A stretch of 13,523 nt of DNA from Rickettsiales bacterium. GTDB lineage: Bacteria > Pseudomonadota > Alphaproteobacteria > Rickettsiales > UBA3002. The stretch is from NCBI GenBank assembly GCA_002725445.1, contig PBPD01000064.1, positions 1 to 13,523 of the forward strand. Direction: 5' to 3'. Below are positions 6,189 through 13,215 of this stretch, piece by piece; the first letter of the stretch is position 1; each line of letters starts with the position of its first letter. A program made the translations under genes and the position numbers. The notes beneath the pieces are model-generated. The model was not told the DNA's origin, made no database searches, and was given only the letters and a program-made list of their open reading frames with translations.

Positions 6189-7223
6189 ATGAGTTATAAA
6201 GTAGCAGTCGTCGGGGCAACCGGCAATGTAGGGCGCGAAATCCTGGAGATTTTGGCAGAACGCAATTTTCCTGTGCGTGAAGTAGTCGCACTGGCTTCCT
6301 CACGCTCAAAAGGCAAAGAAGTGAGCTTTGGCGACACCGAAATTCTGAAAGCGCAATCGCTCGAAGATTACGACTTTACCGGCACAGATATCGCGCTTTT
6401 CTCGCCGGGTTCGGCGGTGTCGAAAGTGCATGCGCCGCGTGCTGCCGCTGCTGGCTGCGTTGTCATCGACAATACGTCCTTCTTCCGCATGGACGCGGAT
6501 GTGCCGCTGGTTGTGCCAGAGGTGAATCCGGACGCATTAGCGGATTATGGTAAGAAAAACATTATCGCTAACCCGAACTGCTCTACCATTCAAATGATGG
6601 TAGCGCTGGCGCCCCTGCATCGTGCCAACCCGATCAAACGTGTGGTAGTGTCCACCTATCAGTCAGTGTCTGGCGCCGGCAAATCAGCCATGGATGAGCT
6701 GTACGACCAAACCAAAGGTTTGTATATGAACGAGAACCGCGAAGCGGAACAATTCACCAAGCGCATCGCGTTCAATGTGATTCCACATATTGATGTGTTC
6801 ATGGATGATGGCAGCACCAAAGAAGAATGGAAAATGATCGAGGAAACCAAGAAAATTCTCGATCCCGCCATTAAAGTGACCGCGACATGCGTGCGTGTAC
6901 CCGTTTTTGTTGGGCATGCGGAGTCGGTGAATATTGAATTCACCAATCCGATGAGCGAAGAAGAAGCATACGCACTTCTGAACGAAGCAGACGGCGTGGA
7001 AGTGCTGGATCGCCGTGAAGATGCTGGCTATATCACGCCGGTGGAATGTGCGGGTGACGATGCGACCTATATCTCGCGTTTGCGCAAAGACCCAACCATC
7101 GAGAACGGCCTGAATATGTGGGTAGTATCAGACAATTTGCGCAAAGGCGCGGCACTCAACGCAGTGCAAATTGCTGAAACGCTGGTTGAGCGCTTCAACC
7201 TGATGCCAAAGGCAGCGGCGTAA
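6189..7223 (+). CDS. asd: Aspartate-semialdehyde dehydrogenase
   Basis: Asd reduces aspartyl-4-phosphate to aspartate semialdehyde with NADPH, feeding lysine, threonine and methionine synthesis as well as diaminopimelate for peptidoglycan. The 344-residue product starts with the Rossmann motif VVGATGNVGREIL (7-19) and a LASSRSKGK segment. It has the catalytic cysteine in NPNCSTIQM (Cys131) and the active-site CVRVPVFVGHAESV region in its second half. Length and motifs fit the USG-1/Asd family; Cys131 and the Arg/His of the VRVPVFVGH segment argue for an active enzyme. AAGGCAG lies upstream of the ATG. Its stop is only three bases from the next ATG, so the lyase gene downstream is very likely co-translated. 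Confidence 0.96.
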   Translation: MSYKVAVVGATGNVGREILEILAERNFPVREVVALASSRSKGKEVSFGDTEILKAQSLEDYDFTGTDIALFSPGSAVSKVHAPRAAAAGCVVIDNTSFFRMDADVPLVVPEVNPDALADYGKKNIIANPNCSTIQMMVALAPLHRANPIKRVVVSTYQSVSGAGKSAMDELYDQTKGLYMNENREAEQFTKRIAFNVIPHIDVFMDDGSTKEEWKMIEETKKILDPAIKVTATCVRVPVFVGHAESVNIEFTNPMSEEEAYALLNEADGVEVLDRREDAGYITPVECAGDDATYISRLRKDPTIENGLNMWVVSDNLRKGAALNAVQIAETLVERFNLMPKAAA

Positions 7224-7226
7224 GTT

Positions 7227-8081
7227 ATGGTGAAGGGGCTATATCGCTCTGCCCTTTTCGTGCCGGGCGATCATGAGGGCGCGATGCGTAAAGCATGCAC
7301 CCTGCCCGCCGATGTGCTGATTTTCGATCTCGAAGACGGCGTGTCGCCTGACACCAAAGACAAAGCGCGCGATACCATTGCCGAGCATCTGAAGCAGGAC
7401 GATTTCAGCCACCACACCACCGTTATTCGCCTTAACCATTCCAGCACCGACTGGCACCTGGCAGATGTGAATATGGCCGCCTATAGCGGGTGCGATGCCA
7501 TCATGCTGTCAAAGGCAAATAGCGTAAAAGAAGTAAAACTAGCCGCGCGCTTGCTCGCCCAGCAAGGTGCTGCAGACAAGCCATTATGGCTGAATATCGA
7601 AACCCCGAAAGGCATCTGCAATCTGGAAGCGATGGCGCAGCTGCCGCAGGTGCAAGCGCTGGTGATGGGCACCAATGACCTGCGCAATGACCTACGCATA
7701 CGCCAGAGCTCGGAGCGCACAGGCATGCAATATGCGCTGCAAAAAACCGTAATGTGCGCCCGCGCCTATCACAAAATTGCCTTTGATGGCACATGGGTTA
7801 ATCTGAGCGATGACGAAGGCCTGCAACGAGAGGCCGAGCAAGGGCGAATGCTAGGATTCGACGGCAAAACCCTTATTCATCCGAAGCAAATTGAGGTGGC
7901 TAATCATCTTTTCTCCCCCACGCCAGACGAGTTTGAAGAAGCTGAAGCGATTGTCGCAACCTATGAAGAAGCTATCCAGCAACACCGGGCGGTCACACTG
8001 CTTAACGGCCGAATGATCGAGCGCCTGCATTATGATCGCGCCAAAGAACTGCTTAACCTTAAAGAAAAACTTGCCGCTTAA
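7227..8081 (+). CDS. HpcH/HpaI (CitE-type) CoA-ester lyase
   Basis: The 284-residue protein has the CitE/malyl-CoA lyase TIM-barrel pattern: YRSALFVPGD (6-15), ADVLIFDLEDGVSPDTK (28-44) and the VIRLN strand (66-70). Glu125 in NIETPKG and Asp151 in GTNDL are the expected Mg2+ ligands. GFDGKTLIHPKQIE appears near the C-terminal third. Family members cleave or hydrolyse malyl-CoA, methylmalyl-CoA, citramalyl-CoA or citryl-CoA. The sequence alone does not fix the substrate, and no other citrate-lyase subunit gene (citD, citF) is nearby, so a free-standing CoA-ester lyase or thioesterase is more likely than citrate lyase. It starts three bases after asd without a clear ribosome binding site, which suggests translational coupling. 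Confidence 0.88.
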   Translation: MVKGLYRSALFVPGDHEGAMRKACTLPADVLIFDLEDGVSPDTKDKARDTIAEHLKQDDFSHHTTVIRLNHSSTDWHLADVNMAAYSGCDAIMLSKANSVKEVKLAARLLAQQGAADKPLWLNIETPKGICNLEAMAQLPQVQALVMGTNDLRNDLRIRQSSERTGMQYALQKTVMCARAYHKIAFDGTWVNLSDDEGLQREAEQGRMLGFDGKTLIHPKQIEVANHLFSPTPDEFEEAEAIVATYEEAIQQHRAVTLLNGRMIERLHYDRAKELLNLKEKLAA

Positions 8082-9529
8082 GCGACAGAACGGCTGGATT
8101 CTGCGTTTTTGAAGCGCACCTTGCTGGCCAACGCGTCAACACGCTCTTTCAGATCATTCCATTTCGAATCATCCTGCTGCGTCTCCAAATCTGCCTTGGA
8201 CTCCTGATCCGCCGCCTCAACGGCAGCTACCACCACGTCGGCTATAGAACTACGCTCGCCCTTAAAGCGCCGTCCCGGCGCACGGTCGTTTATCATACGG
8301 TTGAATTGCGAACAATGGTACTGGCCACCTTCATTTTCTTCAGCAAAGCTTACCATGCGCTCCAGATATTCCTCCGCAGGAATAATATCCGCACTCTCCT
8401 GATAATAGCGTAGCGGATGCTGCTTGGTATCCATTTTGAAGCCTTTGGCATCGTTAATCAGGGGCTCCATGCCGATTTTTTCAAACACATCTCCATATTT
8501 GCCCTGCCCTTCCATAAACTTACGAATGGCCTTCAAATCGTCTTTGATGGTGTTTTGAATGCTGGTCGTCTGGAACAGATCATCGAGCTGCTCAGGCGTT
8601 TCAATCTTGATCTCGCCCTTTTCAATCTTCTCAAACCGTTCTTTGGCATCGCTGATAACGGCGCGCGCATCCGCAAGGCTGATCGAATCGCCTTGCTGCT
8701 GAATCAGCTCGTTAACCGCGCGGTTCATGTTGGCGGTTTCCTGACGCCAGAGGTAATATTTTTCGGTTTCCTTAAAATTCGGGTCAAACAGACGGCCATA
8801 CAGGCGATCATCCACCCCGTTCCAATAGCCTGTGCGCAAGGTTTCCAGCAATTGCTCAAAGGTTGGTAGCGTGTCTGCCTGCTGCTCTACAAGATCAATC
8901 GCTTTATGTTTCACCACGGGCTTGCCTTCTGGCCCATTATCGCGGTGCTTGATGTATTCATGCAGGGTTTCGATGCCCTTCACTTTCACACCATACATAA
9001 TGTGATGCGCGGGGTTTCCACGGTTAGTCGGCAGCATGCCATCAAAAACAGGCTCACCGTCAGCCAGCCAGCATTTAATTTCTGCGCCTGGGTAGAATTT
9101 GTCTTCGCCGCTTTCTTTCCATTCCACATGCTTCGGGTTGGAAGGATCATACAGATAGCGCCGCTCGGATTCCGGGCGCGGGTCATTAGGAATTTCGTCA
9201 AGGAAAATACCCGTTTCTTCTGCCACTTCCCGAATGGCGGCTTCTTTTACATCCTCACCTTCATCGATCGTACCTTTCGGAATCAGGTAGGCTTTGCGAC
9301 CATCCGTAGAGAAATTTCCCTCAGTCCATGGCGCCAGCACTTTCAACTCACTGGTTTTTTCACCATCCTCATCGCGCACACGCTTGCCATCTTCATCTCG
9401 CGGCTTGGTGTCGCCAAAAATAAAAATACCCGCTTTACGCTTGTGAGGTTGAGGCTCAGAGACGCGTTGCGCCCAGCTACTAACTTGTTCCTGATCATCT
9501 GGCTGATCAGTGGTAGTGTCTTGTGCCAT
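8078..9529 (-). CDS. Nudix hydrolase with long unassigned C-terminal region
   Basis: The 483-residue product carries a complete Nudix box (G-x5-E-x7-REVAEETGI) at residues 86-108, so it should cleave a nucleoside diphosphate linked to another moiety, using Mg2+ or Mn2+. YLIPKG just before the box is typical of the fold. The Nudix domain probably spans about 30-210 and is larger than usual, with an acidic insertion (tandem RDEDG units at 44-48 and 52-56) before the box. Residues about 215-483 match no family I recognise. They are very polar, likely helical, and include a Lys/Glu-rich stretch near 295-315. There is no signal peptide or membrane segment, so it is probably cytoplasmic. GGGA upstream of the ATG is a modest ribosome binding site. 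The gene is monocistronic, and its stop overlaps that of the CitE-like gene. Confidence 0.85.
   Translation of the reverse strand: MAQDTTTDQPDDQEQVSSWAQRVSEPQPHKRKAGIFIFGDTKPRDEDGKRVRDEDGEKTSELKVLAPWTEGNFSTDGRKAYLIPKGTIDEGEDVKEAAIREVAEETGIFLDEIPNDPRPESERRYLYDPSNPKHVEWKESGEDKFYPGAEIKCWLADGEPVFDGMLPTNRGNPAHHIMYGVKVKGIETLHEYIKHRDNGPEGKPVVKHKAIDLVEQQADTLPTFEQLLETLRTGYWNGVDDRLYGRLFDPNFKETEKYYLWRQETANMNRAVNELIQQQGDSISLADARAVISDAKERFEKIEKGEIKIETPEQLDDLFQTTSIQNTIKDDLKAIRKFMEGQGKYGDVFEKIGMEPLINDAKGFKMDTKQHPLRYYQESADIIPAEEYLERMVSFAEENEGGQYHCSQFNRMINDRAPGRRFKGERSSIADVVVAAVEAADQESKADLETQQDDSKWNDLKERVDALASKVRFKNAESSRSVA
8083..8110 (+). terminator. Weak candidate terminator after the CitE-like gene
   Basis: Just past the stop, CAGAA (8086-8090) can pair with TTCTG (8099-8103) around an eight-base loop. 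An outer CG/CG pair (8083-8084 with 8104-8105) adds to the stem with one bulged A, and five T follow (8106-8110). The stem is short, so termination here would be weak. It lies inside the 3' end of the opposite-strand Nudix gene. Confidence 0.3.
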
Positions 9530-9699
9530 GCTTGTTCCCGTGGTGTTTTATTTTTTTGCTACTATACCTCCCTGCAACAGTTTGGTGTGTGACAGTTCCA
9601 TTAAGAAAAATTTATGAGTAAAAACTAGACTTACCCTAGCCTGATTGCATATAAATAATGTGCACGAAACTCTAATTACCAAATTATTAGCGTATTATT
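9530..9699. other. Divergent AT-rich intergenic region, Nudix gene / sdhC
   Basis: This 170-base gap is the only divergent one in the window and must hold promoters for both the Nudix gene (leftward) and the sdh operon (rightward). On the minus strand a TATAGT hexamer about 40 bases before the Nudix ATG could be a -10, but no good -35 is spaced for it. A small dyad CTAAT-N9-ATTAG (9672-9690) lies in the sdhC leader and could be an operator or chance. I see no hairpin with a T run, no small gene and no known riboswitch. Confidence 0.6.
9626..9655 (+). promoter_or_regulatory. Candidate sdh operon promoter
   Basis: TAGACT (9626-9631; four of six to the -35 consensus) and TATAAA (9650-9655; five of six to the -10) are separated by 18 bases. 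A start near 9662 would leave a leader of about 38 bases before sdhC. It is the best sigma-70-like match in the gap, but its surroundings are AT-rich, so chance matches are common. Confidence 0.4.
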
Positions 9700-10104
9700 A
9701 TGACTAAAGCACAAGAAGCACGGCCTCTTTCGCCGCATTTAACTATCTATAAGCCGCAGATATCCTCTGTGTTATCTATTAGCCACCGCCTCACAGGCAT
9801 TGCATTGAGTGCAGGGCTGGTAGTGTTGGCAGCATGGCTGTGGGCCGCGGCCTTCAACGCAGAATATTTTAACGATTATATGCAGCTGTTTGATCACTGG
9901 ATTGGTCAAGTCCTGCTGGTAGGATGGACCTTCTGCTTCTACTACCACCTCTCCAACGGCATTCGCCATCTGTTCTGGGATATTGGCAAAGGCTTTAGCC
10001 TACCGGTGATGACCAAAAGCGGCTGGTTTGTGGTGCTGTTGGCTGTCGGCCTGACTGCTGGCACATGGTGGCATGTGTGTAACGCACTGGCGATGGGGGC
10101 ATAA
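9700..10104 (+). CDS. sdhC: Succinate dehydrogenase cytochrome b556 subunit
   Basis: SdhC is one of two membrane anchors of complex II; together with SdhD it binds haem b and ubiquinone. The 134-residue product has the family signature RPLSPHLTIYKPQISSVLSI (8-27) followed by SHRLTG (28-33), in which Ser26 and Arg30 match quinone-site residues. There are three hydrophobic segments at about 34-52, 68-88 and 106-128. His83 in FYYHLSNGIRHLFWD is the expected haem ligand. No Shine-Dalgarno sequence is visible before the ATG at 9700; the leader is AT-rich. sdhD starts after two bases. Confidence 0.96.
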   Translation: MTKAQEARPLSPHLTIYKPQISSVLSISHRLTGIALSAGLVVLAAWLWAAAFNAEYFNDYMQLFDHWIGQVLLVGWTFCFYYHLSNGIRHLFWDIGKGFSLPVMTKSGWFVVLLAVGLTAGTWWHVCNALAMGA

Positions 10105-10106
10105 TC

Positions 10107-10505
10107 ATGAAAAAAAACGAAGCTTTACGCAATCCACTTGCTAATGCGCGCGGCCTGGGCAGCGCCAAAGAAGGCTCGCACCACTGGTGGCTGCAGCGCC
10201 TGAGCGCTTTGATTATCATTCCAACCAGCATCTGGTTCATGTATTCGCTGCTGACTGTACTGCTGGCAGCAGATCCGCTGGATGTCGCTATTTGGTTGCA
10301 AGAGCCACTGCGAGCGGTGGTGTTGACTATTATGTTGGGCGCTATGTTCTTCCACGCGAAGCTTGGCCTGCAAGTAGTCATCGAAGATTATGTTCACAAA
10401 CCTCTGCCTAAATATGTGCTGCTGATCGGGAATAATTTTCTGTTCCTGACCATCGCTGCAACCAGCTTGTTTGCTATTATCAAGCTGCATATTTACGGCA
10501 TTTAA
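10107..10505 (+). CDS. sdhD: Succinate dehydrogenase hydrophobic membrane anchor
   Basis: SdhD is the second membrane anchor of complex II. The 132-residue product has a polar N-terminus with SHHWWLQRLSAL (24-35), then three hydrophobic segments (about 35-54, 68-90 and 103-127). His83 in MFFHAKLGLQVVIEDYVH is the likely haem b ligand, and Asp94-Tyr95 correspond to the quinone-site Asp-Tyr pair of the E. coli protein. The RNPLANARGLGSAKEG start is typical of alphaproteobacterial SdhD. A G-run (10095-10099) inside the sdhC end may act as ribosome binding site. Only two bases separate it from sdhC, and 24 bases from sdhA. Confidence 0.96.
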   Translation: MKKNEALRNPLANARGLGSAKEGSHHWWLQRLSALIIIPTSIWFMYSLLTVLLAADPLDVAIWLQEPLRAVVLTIMLGAMFFHAKLGLQVVIEDYVHKPLPKYVLLIGNNFLFLTIAATSLFAIIKLHIYGI

Positions 10506-10529
10506 TCGATATAATTTGAGAGAATTTCA

Positions 10530-12371
10530 ATGACGGAAAAGCACACGACAAGTCAAGGAAATCAGAGCGCCGCAATCGGCGACAAAGCATATGAGATTCA
10601 GGATCACTATTATGATGTGATCGTGGTGGGAGCTGGCGGCGCAGGCTTGCGCGCAACATTCGGTATGGCCGCTGAGGGCTTGTCTACCGCCTGCCTGACT
10701 AAAGTATTCCCTACCCGCTCGCACACGGTAGCGGCACAGGGCGGCATCAGTGCTGCGCTGGGTAACATCTCCGATGATGACTGGCGCTGGCACATGTATG
10801 ATACTGTGAAAGGTTCAGACTGGCTGGGCGATCAGGATGCGATCGAATATATGTGTAAAAACGCGATGGATGCGGTGATCGAGCTGGAACATTACGGTGT
10901 GCCATTCAGCCGTACGCCGGAAGGCAAAATCTATCAGCGCCCCTTCGGTGGAATGACCACGCAATATGGCGAAGGCCCACCGGCTGTGCGCACCTGTGCG
11001 GCAGCTGACCGTACGGGTCACGCTATTCTGCACACACTTTACACGCAGGCTCTGCGCCATCAGGCGAAGTTCTTTATCGAGTATTTTGCGCTGGATCTCC
11101 TGATGGATGATGACGGCAAATGCTGTGGTGTGCTGGCGCTCAATCTGGATGATGGTTCGCTACACCGTTTCCACGGCCACCAGACTGTGCTGGCCACGGG
11201 TGGCTATGGCCGCGCCTATTTCTCGTGCACTTCTGCGCATACCTGCACCGGCGATGGTGGCGGTATGGCAGTGCGTGCAGGCATTCCGCTGCAGGATATG
11301 GAGTTTGTACAATTCCACCCAACCGGCGTGTATGGCGCAGGCTGCCTGATCACCGAGGGCGCACGTGGTGAAGGTGGCTATCTGGTGAATTCCGAAGGCG
11401 AGCGCTTCATGGAGCGCTATGCACCTTCGGCCAAAGACCTTGCCTCGCGTGATGTGGTATCGCGCTCGATGACGATGGAAATCCGTGAAGGCCGTGGCGT
11501 GGGTAAAAATGGCGACCATATCTACCTGCATCTGGATCACCTGCCAGCCGACGTGCTGCACGCGCGCCTGCCAGGCATTTCCGAAACGGCTAAAATCTTT
11601 GCTGGTGTGGATGTAACCAAGCAACCAATCCCAGTGTTGCCGACCGTACACTATAATATGGGCGGTATTCCAACCAACTATCACGGCGAAGTAGTCACCC
11701 TGAAAGATGGTAATCCAGACTCGGTTGTGCCAGGCCTGATGGCGATTGGTGAAGCGGGCTGTGTATCCGTGCATGGCGCTAACCGTCTGGGCTCAAACTC
11801 ATTGCTGGATCTGGTGGTGTTTGGGCGTGCCGCGGCGCACCGCGCACGTGAGACCATCAAGCCAAACCAGACCCATCCGCATATTCCAGAGTCGCAAACC
11901 GAGAAGTCGCTGGCACGTCTGGACAAGGTGCGCTATGCCGACGGATCGCTGCGCACAGCAGAAATTCGCGGTAGCATGCAGAAAGTGATGCAGGACCATG
12001 CAGCCGTATTCCGCACCGATGAAAGCCTGCAGGAAGGTGTGGGTAAAATCGGCAAAGTATACGACTCGTATGAGGAGCTGCACATTAGCGACCGCAGTCT
12101 GGTCTTCAACACCGATCTGGTGGAGGCGCTGGAGCTGGATAATCTACGCTCGCAAGCGGTCATCACCATGGAAAGCGCAGCAAACCGCAAAGAAAGCCGC
12201 GGTGCTCATGCGCAGGAAGACCATCCGGACCGTGATGATGAAAACTGGATGAAACACACGCTGTGCTGGCTGGACGAAAAAGGTAAAAGCAATATCGATT
12301 ATCGTCCCGTACATATGCACACGCTCAGCGATGAAGTGGATGTGATTCCACCGAAAAAACGGGTATATTAA
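10530..12371 (+). CDS. sdhA: Succinate dehydrogenase flavoprotein subunit
   Basis: SdhA oxidises succinate to fumarate at a covalently bound FAD and passes electrons to SdhB. The 613-residue product shows the dinucleotide motif VVGAGGAGLRA (32-42). RSHTVAAQGG (63-72) contains His65, the expected covalent FAD site. FHPTG (262-266) and the GEAGCVSVHGANRLGSNS loop (about 407-424) follow. The C-terminus ends in the expected DYRPV and IPPKKRVY segments. Its length is slightly above the usual 585-600, from an N-terminal extension of about 20 residues. GAGAGA lies about six bases before the ATG. The next gene, a protease rather than sdhB, starts after five bases. Confidence 0.98.
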   Translation: MTEKHTTSQGNQSAAIGDKAYEIQDHYYDVIVVGAGGAGLRATFGMAAEGLSTACLTKVFPTRSHTVAAQGGISAALGNISDDDWRWHMYDTVKGSDWLGDQDAIEYMCKNAMDAVIELEHYGVPFSRTPEGKIYQRPFGGMTTQYGEGPPAVRTCAAADRTGHAILHTLYTQALRHQAKFFIEYFALDLLMDDDGKCCGVLALNLDDGSLHRFHGHQTVLATGGYGRAYFSCTSAHTCTGDGGGMAVRAGIPLQDMEFVQFHPTGVYGAGCLITEGARGEGGYLVNSEGERFMERYAPSAKDLASRDVVSRSMTMEIREGRGVGKNGDHIYLHLDHLPADVLHARLPGISETAKIFAGVDVTKQPIPVLPTVHYNMGGIPTNYHGEVVTLKDGNPDSVVPGLMAIGEAGCVSVHGANRLGSNSLLDLVVFGRAAAHRARETIKPNQTHPHIPESQTEKSLARLDKVRYADGSLRTAEIRGSMQKVMQDHAAVFRTDESLQEGVGKIGKVYDSYEELHISDRSLVFNTDLVEALELDNLRSQAVITMESAANRKESRGAHAQEDHPDRDDENWMKHTLCWLDEKGKSNIDYRPVHMHTLSDEVDVIPPKKRVY

Positions 12372-12376
12372 TAGTA

Positions 12377-13201
12377 ATGCACCTACGCTATGGCATAGTC
12401 TTGGCTGGTATATTGGCACTGACCGCATGCGCCAAACCCACCACCTATGCGCCGCCCGTTACCGCCGCGGAAATTAAGGCCGAGCAAATGCGCCAGCAAG
12501 AGGCGGCACAAAGCAACCCGTTTCCGAAGATTAAAGAGCCCGTAGAAGTGACAGATGCGATGCGCGAACGGCTGGACAGCATTGCAGACAAAGTAGCCCC
12601 ACAGGCAACGCATATCTGTGAGGAAATTCAAACCAACACGCCACGCCAGCCAATCTGTAGCTTTGAAATTGAGCTATCAGAAGAAGTGCCCGGCGTTAAC
12701 GCTTACGCGGATGGCAGTAAAGTCGTCATTAGCAGCACCATGATGGCGTTTGCCGAAAAAGACACGCATCTGGCGTTTGTGCTCGCACACGAGCTTGCGC
12801 ATAACATCATGCGCCACCCGCAGCGCAATGGCCAAAACGTACTAGCAGGCGTACTGCTTGGATCAGCGGTCGATGTATTTGCGGGCACAGGCAAGCTGGG
12901 TCAGGCAGGTGCTCAGGTAGGCCAACTAGCCTATTCCTCTGATTTTGAGAATGAAGCCGACTATATAGGCTTGTATATTCTGAAGCGCGCTGGTTACCCG
13001 ATTGCCGAAGCACCTGAGTTCTGGGCTGCGATGAGCCGCTACAACCCGGAAGGTATTACCCTTAGTTCCACGCACCCCACATTTCCTGAGCGTTATGTTG
13101 TGATGCGTAAGACCATCAATGAGATTAATTCAAAAGAGCAGATCGGCATGCCGATGCTGCCAGAATTTTTGCCGTCTGAACAAAAGACGGCAGCCAAGTA
13201 G
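12377..13201 (+). CDS. M48-family zinc metallopeptidase, lipoprotein
   Basis: The 274-residue product has a lipoprotein signal (hydrophobic 7-17, lipobox LTAC ending at Cys18). The zinc-peptidase motif HELAH is at 138-142, and a matching ENEAD motif at 191-195 makes Glu191 the likely third zinc ligand. This is the M48 pattern of BepA/LoiP- or Oma1-like proteases, which act on membrane or envelope proteins; the lipid anchor puts it in the periplasm. No tetratricopeptide tail like that of BepA is visible. The gene starts five bases after sdhA without a good ribosome binding site and ends 14 bases before sdhB, so it must ride on the sdh transcript. Its role is unknown; a quality-control role in the envelope is inference. 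Confidence 0.9.
   Translation: MHLRYGIVLAGILALTACAKPTTYAPPVTAAEIKAEQMRQQEAAQSNPFPKIKEPVEVTDAMRERLDSIADKVAPQATHICEEIQTNTPRQPICSFEIELSEEVPGVNAYADGSKVVISSTMMAFAEKDTHLAFVLAHELAHNIMRHPQRNGQNVLAGVLLGSAVDVFAGTGKLGQAGAQVGQLAYSSDFENEADYIGLYILKRAGYPIAEAPEFWAAMSRYNPEGITLSSTHPTFPERYVVMRKTINEINSKEQIGMPMLPEFLPSEQKTAAK
13171..13191 (+). repeat. Perfect 7-bp inverted repeat just before sdhB
   Basis: GCCGTCT (13171-13177) pairs exactly with AGACGGC (13185-13191) around a seven-base loop. It lies in the last codons of the protease gene, 11 bases before the sdhB ribosome binding site. No T run follows, so it is not an intrinsic terminator. It could affect mRNA processing or stability at the protease/sdhB junction, or be chance. 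Confidence 0.5.
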
Positions 13202-13215
13202 AAGGAGAGGCACAC

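Noticed and set aside
8417..9592. Two plus-strand frames (150 and 228 codons) opposite the Nudix gene
   Set aside because: The minus-strand frame has an intact Nudix box and a continuous 483 codons; the plus-strand products are Phe/Ile/His-rich with no motif.
9601..9615. TTAA-N7-TTAT, close to a CtrA box (TTAA-N7-TTAA)
   Set aside because: One mismatch in an AT-rich region is expected by chance, and it lies upstream of the candidate -35 with no second site.
9612..9629. ATG AGT AAA AAC TAG mini-frame in the Nudix/sdhC gap
   Set aside because: Only four codons, no ribosome binding site, and it overlaps the candidate sdh promoter.
11160..11774. Minus-strand reading frame of 204 codons inside sdhA
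   Set aside because: It lies wholly within a certain gene and has no recognisable motif.
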